A stretch of DNA of 64,000 nucleotides from Nocardioides dongkuii (GTDB taxonomy: Bacteria; Actinomycetota; Actinomycetes; Propionibacteriales; Nocardioidaceae). The stretch lies in NCBI RefSeq assembly GCF_014127485.1, contig NZ_CP059903.1:1116001-1180000 (forward strand). The letters run 5' to 3'. Position numbers and translations under genes: made by a program. Shown one piece after another: positions 61,340-64,000 of this stretch; the stretch's first letter is position 1, and each line of letters starts with the position of its first letter. The notes beneath the pieces are model-generated. The model ran no database searches, was not told the DNA's origin, and was given only the letters and a program-made list of their open reading frames with translations.

Positions 61340-61377
61340 CGCCGGGTGGGCGGGGCTCTCGCCCCGCCCACCCGGCG
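61340..61377 (+). terminator. Strong rho-independent terminator of the secreted protein gene
   Basis: A perfect 17-bp stem (61340-61356 with 61361-61377) with TCTC loop, then TTCTT. It is the clearest intrinsic terminator in the window. Confidence 0.95.
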
Positions 61378-61406
61378 TTCTTGTGCCCTCGACTAGGTTC
61401 GCCCTC

Positions 61407-62372
61407 GTGCGGTGGCGGGTCGGGCTCTGGGCGGTCGTGGCCCTGCTGGCGCTCCCCGCGGTCGCCCTGACCGCGGCCCGGCTGTCGGGCAGCGACGACG
61501 GCCTGGTCATCAAGGCCGTCTCCTTCACCCCCGCGGGGGTCCTGCTGTACGCCGCGTGCCTGCTGGTGCTGGTCGCCCTCCTGCTGCGTCCGGGCGGCCG
61601 TGGCCGCCGCGCGCCGGCCGTGCTCGCCGTCCTCGTGGCCGCCGGTCTCGCGACCCACGTGGCCTGGGTCGCGCCGTGGTACGTCGGCGGCCCGGCCGCC
61701 GCGTCCGGCTCCACGCCGCTGCGGGTGATGAGCGCCAACATGCTCGGCGACGAAGGCGACGGCACCGCCCTGGTCGCGGCCGCGGCGGATGCCGACGTGG
61801 ACGTCCTGGCGGTCCAGGAGATGAGCGAGGGCACGCTCGCCGCGATGGAGCGGTCCGGGCTGACCGAGCTGTTCCCGCACCGCGCCGGCGAGGCGGCGGC
61901 GACCGGGGTCCGCGGGACGATGGTCTTCGCCCGCGAGCCGATCACGGACGTCGAGCGGCTGCCGACCGTGATGGGGTCGTGGTCGGTCGAGATCGACGGG
62001 CTGCGGATCTTCGTCGTGCACCCGGCGTACCCGCTGCACCCCGAGGACTGGCGGGTCGAGCTGGCCGCCCTCCTCGAGGCGGCCGAGGCGACCCGCCCCG
62101 ACCTGATGCTGGGCGACTTCAACGCGACCCTGGACCACGGGCCGATGCGGGCGTTCCTCGACGCGGGCTACCGCGACGCCGCCGAGCTCGCCGGCGAGGG
62201 CTGGCAGCCCACCTGGCCCGCCGACGGCGCCGGGATCGTCGGGCTGGTCCCGCCGCTCGTGCAGATCGACCACGTGCTGGTCCCCGACGGCTGGACGGCC
62301 GCCTCCACCCGCACCGTCCACATCCCCGGCGCCGACCACCGGGCCCTGGTCGCCGAGGTCTCCCCGGGCTGA
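61407..62372 (+). CDS. Endonuclease/exonuclease/phosphatase family membrane protein
   Basis: A 321-residue protein: three N-terminal membrane helices (about 1-100), then an EEP domain with VMSANMLGDEGDG, LAVQEMSEGTLAAM (catalytic Glu), LMLGDFNATLDHGPM (GDFN) and the C-terminal DHRALVAEV. The active site faces outside. Substrates could be phosphodiesters such as lipids or nucleic acids. The GTG at 61407 is seven bases after TAGGTT (leaderless-type); an earlier GTG at 61383 would lie too close to the terminator. Confidence 0.88.
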   Translation: MRWRVGLWAVVALLALPAVALTAARLSGSDDGLVIKAVSFTPAGVLLYAACLLVLVALLLRPGGRGRRAPAVLAVLVAAGLATHVAWVAPWYVGGPAAASGSTPLRVMSANMLGDEGDGTALVAAAADADVDVLAVQEMSEGTLAAMERSGLTELFPHRAGEAAATGVRGTMVFAREPITDVERLPTVMGSWSVEIDGLRIFVVHPAYPLHPEDWRVELAALLEAAEATRPDLMLGDFNATLDHGPMRAFLDAGYRDAAELAGEGWQPTWPADGAGIVGLVPPLVQIDHVLVPDGWTAASTRTVHIPGADHRALVAEVSPG

Positions 62373-62411
62373 GCGTTTGAAAGATGCCGGCCCGCGAGCA
62401 AGGGTGAAGCA

Positions 62412-62876
62412 ATGACCACCGCCACCAGCATCACCGTCAGCCGCAGGATCGACGCCTCCTCGACGGCCGTGTTCGACGTGCTGTCCAACCCTCAGCGGCA
62501 CACCGAGCTCGACGGATCGGGATTCGTCGTCAGCGACGAGAAGACCGACCGGATCACCGGCACCGGGCAGGTGTTCCGGATGAACATGACCGGCGACCAC
62601 ATGGGCGGCGACTACCAGACCGACAACACCGTCACGGGCTACGACCCGCAGCACCTGCTGGCGTGGAAGACCGCGCCCGCCGACACCGAGGCCCCGGGTT
62701 GGGAGTGGATCTGGGAGCTGCAGGCGCAGGGGAGTGACGCGACCGAGGTGCGGCTCACCTACGACTGGTCGAAGGTGACCGACCAGGACCTGCTCGACAA
62801 GGTCGGGTTCCCGCTCGTCAGCGAGACCCAGCTGCAGCACTCCCTCGGCAACCTCGCCTCCGCGGTCTCGGGCTGA
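62412..62876 (+). CDS. SRPBCC family protein (polyketide cyclase/START-like)
   Basis: A 154-residue single-domain protein of the START/Bet v1-like fold: ITVSRRIDASSTAVFDVLSNPQRHTELDGSG is the usual start and LLDKVGFPLVSETQLQHSLGNLASAV its last helix. It would bind a hydrophobic ligand. No partner gene identifies it. Confidence 0.88.
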   Translation: MTTATSITVSRRIDASSTAVFDVLSNPQRHTELDGSGFVVSDEKTDRITGTGQVFRMNMTGDHMGGDYQTDNTVTGYDPQHLLAWKTAPADTEAPGWEWIWELQAQGSDATEVRLTYDWSKVTDQDLLDKVGFPLVSETQLQHSLGNLASAVSG

Positions 62877-62922
62877 CCAGATGCGGGAGCGGCGGGCGCG
62901 GCGCCGTACGCTGGGAGCCGCC

Positions 62923-64000
62923 ATGCCCGCCACCGTCTACCTCGACCACGCCGCCACCACGCCGATGGTGCCCGCGGCGGTCGAGGCGCTGACGAAGCAC
63001 CTCCTCGAGGTGGGCAACCCGAGCTCGCTGCACGCCTCCGGGCGGCACGCGCGGCGGGTGGTGGAGGAGTCCCGCGAGACGATCGCGCAGGCGCTCGGCT
63101 GCCGCCCCGGCGAGGTCGTGTTCACCTCCGGCGGCACCGAGGCCGACAACCTCGCCGTCAAGGGCGTCTACTGGTCGCGCCGCGAGGCCGACCCGCGGCG
63201 GGTCCGGGTGCTCGCGAGCGCCGCCGAGCACCACGCCGTCCTCGACCCGCTGCACTGGCTGGCGGAGACCGAGGACGCCGAGGTGGAGCTGCTGCCCGTG
63301 GACGACCGGGGCGTCCTCGACCTCGACGCCCTCTCCGCGAGCATCGCGCGCGACCCTGAGTCGGTCGCGCTGGTCTCGGTGATGTGGGCCAACAACGAGG
63401 TCGGCAGCCTGCAGCCCGTCGAGGAGGTCGTCGCCCGGGCCGCCGCGCACGGCATCCCGGTGCACACCGACGCCGTGCAGGCGATCGGCGCGGTCCCGGT
63501 CGACTTCGCCCGCTCCGGCGTCGACGCGCTCACCCTGACCGGCCACAAGGTCGGCGGGCCGTACGGCGTCGGCGCGCTCGTCGTACGCCGCGAGGTGCAG
63601 GTGACCTCGCTGGTCCACGGCGGCGGCCAGGAGCGCGACATCCGCAGCGGCACCCTCGACACCCCGGCGATCGCCGGCTTCGCCGCCGCGGTCGAGCTCG
63701 CGGTCAAGCAGCAGGCCGAGCACGCCGACCGGGTGGCCGCGCTGCGCGACGAGCTGGTGCGCGGCGTGCTGGCGGTCGTCCCCGACGCGGTGCTCAACGG
63801 CGACCCGGTGCACCGCCTCCCGGGCAACGCCCACTTCTCCTTCCCCGGCTGCGAGGGCGACTCGCTGCTGATGCTGCTCGACGCCCGCGGCATCGAGTGC
63901 TCCACCGGCTCGGCCTGCTCGGCGGGCGTCCCGCAGGCCTCCCACGTGCTGCTGGCCATGGGCCGCGGCGAGGAGGAGGCGCGCAGCTCGCTGCGGTTCT
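62923..64000 (+). CDS. Cysteine desulfurase, NifS/IscS family (3' end outside window)
   Basis: The 359 visible residues cover most of the enzyme. PLP Lys is K209 in LTGHKVGG, and the sulfur-carrying C332 lies in CSTGSACSAG (short loop, IscS-like group I). YLDHAATTPM and FTSGGTEADN are the fold-type I motifs. It provides sulfur for tRNA thiolation or Fe-S clusters; in this clade it commonly precedes mnmA, which would be beyond the right edge. TACGCT stands ten bases before the ATG. Confidence 0.96.
   Translation, partial: MPATVYLDHAATTPMVPAAVEALTKHLLEVGNPSSLHASGRHARRVVEESRETIAQALGCRPGEVVFTSGGTEADNLAVKGVYWSRREADPRRVRVLASAAEHHAVLDPLHWLAETEDAEVELLPVDDRGVLDLDALSASIARDPESVALVSVMWANNEVGSLQPVEEVVARAAAHGIPVHTDAVQAIGAVPVDFARSGVDALTLTGHKVGGPYGVGALVVRREVQVTSLVHGGGQERDIRSGTLDTPAIAGFAAAVELAVKQQAEHADRVAALRDELVRGVLAVVPDAVLNGDPVHRLPGNAHFSFPGCEGDSLLMLLDARGIECSTGSACSAGVPQASHVLLAMGRGEEEARSSLRF

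Overview
The window reads as chromosomal DNA of a very GC-rich actinobacterium. A Nocardioides-like member of the Propionibacteriales is the best fit. The reasons are the strong GC bias at third codon positions, the gene order tig / clpP1-clpP2-clpX / valS / folC-DUF4233 / ndk / mreBCD-mrdA-rodA / TIGR03960 radical SAM / TIGR03936 / rne / rplU-rpmA-obg-proB, a DUF222-HNH (13E12-type) gene, many GTG starts, many start codons 6-7 nt after a TANNNT box (leaderless-type), and dispersed palindromic repeats containing GGTGGTYGAGCAGCG...GTCGARACCC. The genus is inferred from memory of such genomes; no search was run.

Positions 1-10,500 are accessory. They hold a serine hydrolase cut by the window edge, a TetR regulator divergent from a short-chain dehydrogenase with two matching operator-like sites, a RibD/DHFR-like reductase, a DUF2200 protein, an acetoacetate-decarboxylase-like/SDR operon, a three-gene module (DUF4956 membrane protein, VTC-type polyphosphate-polymerase-like protein, carbohydrate-binding lipoprotein) and a two-gene flavin reductase operon. 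A second, broken copy of the 3' end of the lipoprotein gene lies 2.3 kb away, on the far side of the DUF2200/SDR/ADC block.

Positions 10,500-16,000 carry signalling genes: a membrane Ser/Thr kinase, a PAS histidine kinase and a convergent hybrid kinase with two receiver domains. Positions 15,950-20,000 are rich in interspersed repeats around a VOC protein, a DUF202 protein, a thioesterase and a DUF222-HNH endonuclease gene with an SOS (LexA) box-like promoter. Positions 20,000-24,100 hold a LURP-one-like protein, an esterase, an RpiB-type isomerase, a Nei2/Fpg glycosylase and a SpoIIE-type phosphatase.

From 24,150 to the end the window is mainly housekeeping: tRNA-Gly and tRNA-Pro, trigger factor, ClpP1P2 and ClpX (protein quality control), ValRS, FolC, Ndk, the MreBCD-PBP2-RodA cell elongation operon, a B12-binding radical SAM protein and its DUF2344 partner, RNase E/G, ribosomal proteins L21 and L27, the GTPase Obg, ProB, and a cysteine desulfurase cut by the right edge. 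Small accessory genes interrupt this backbone: an esterase before clpP1, a sigma/membrane-protein pair and an alcohol dehydrogenase before folC, a Ca2+/H+ antiporter-like gene after rodA, and four genes between the two radical-SAM-family genes. Strong hairpin terminators sit at several gene ends, and a cluster of three palindromes lies between the convergent rodA and antiporter genes.
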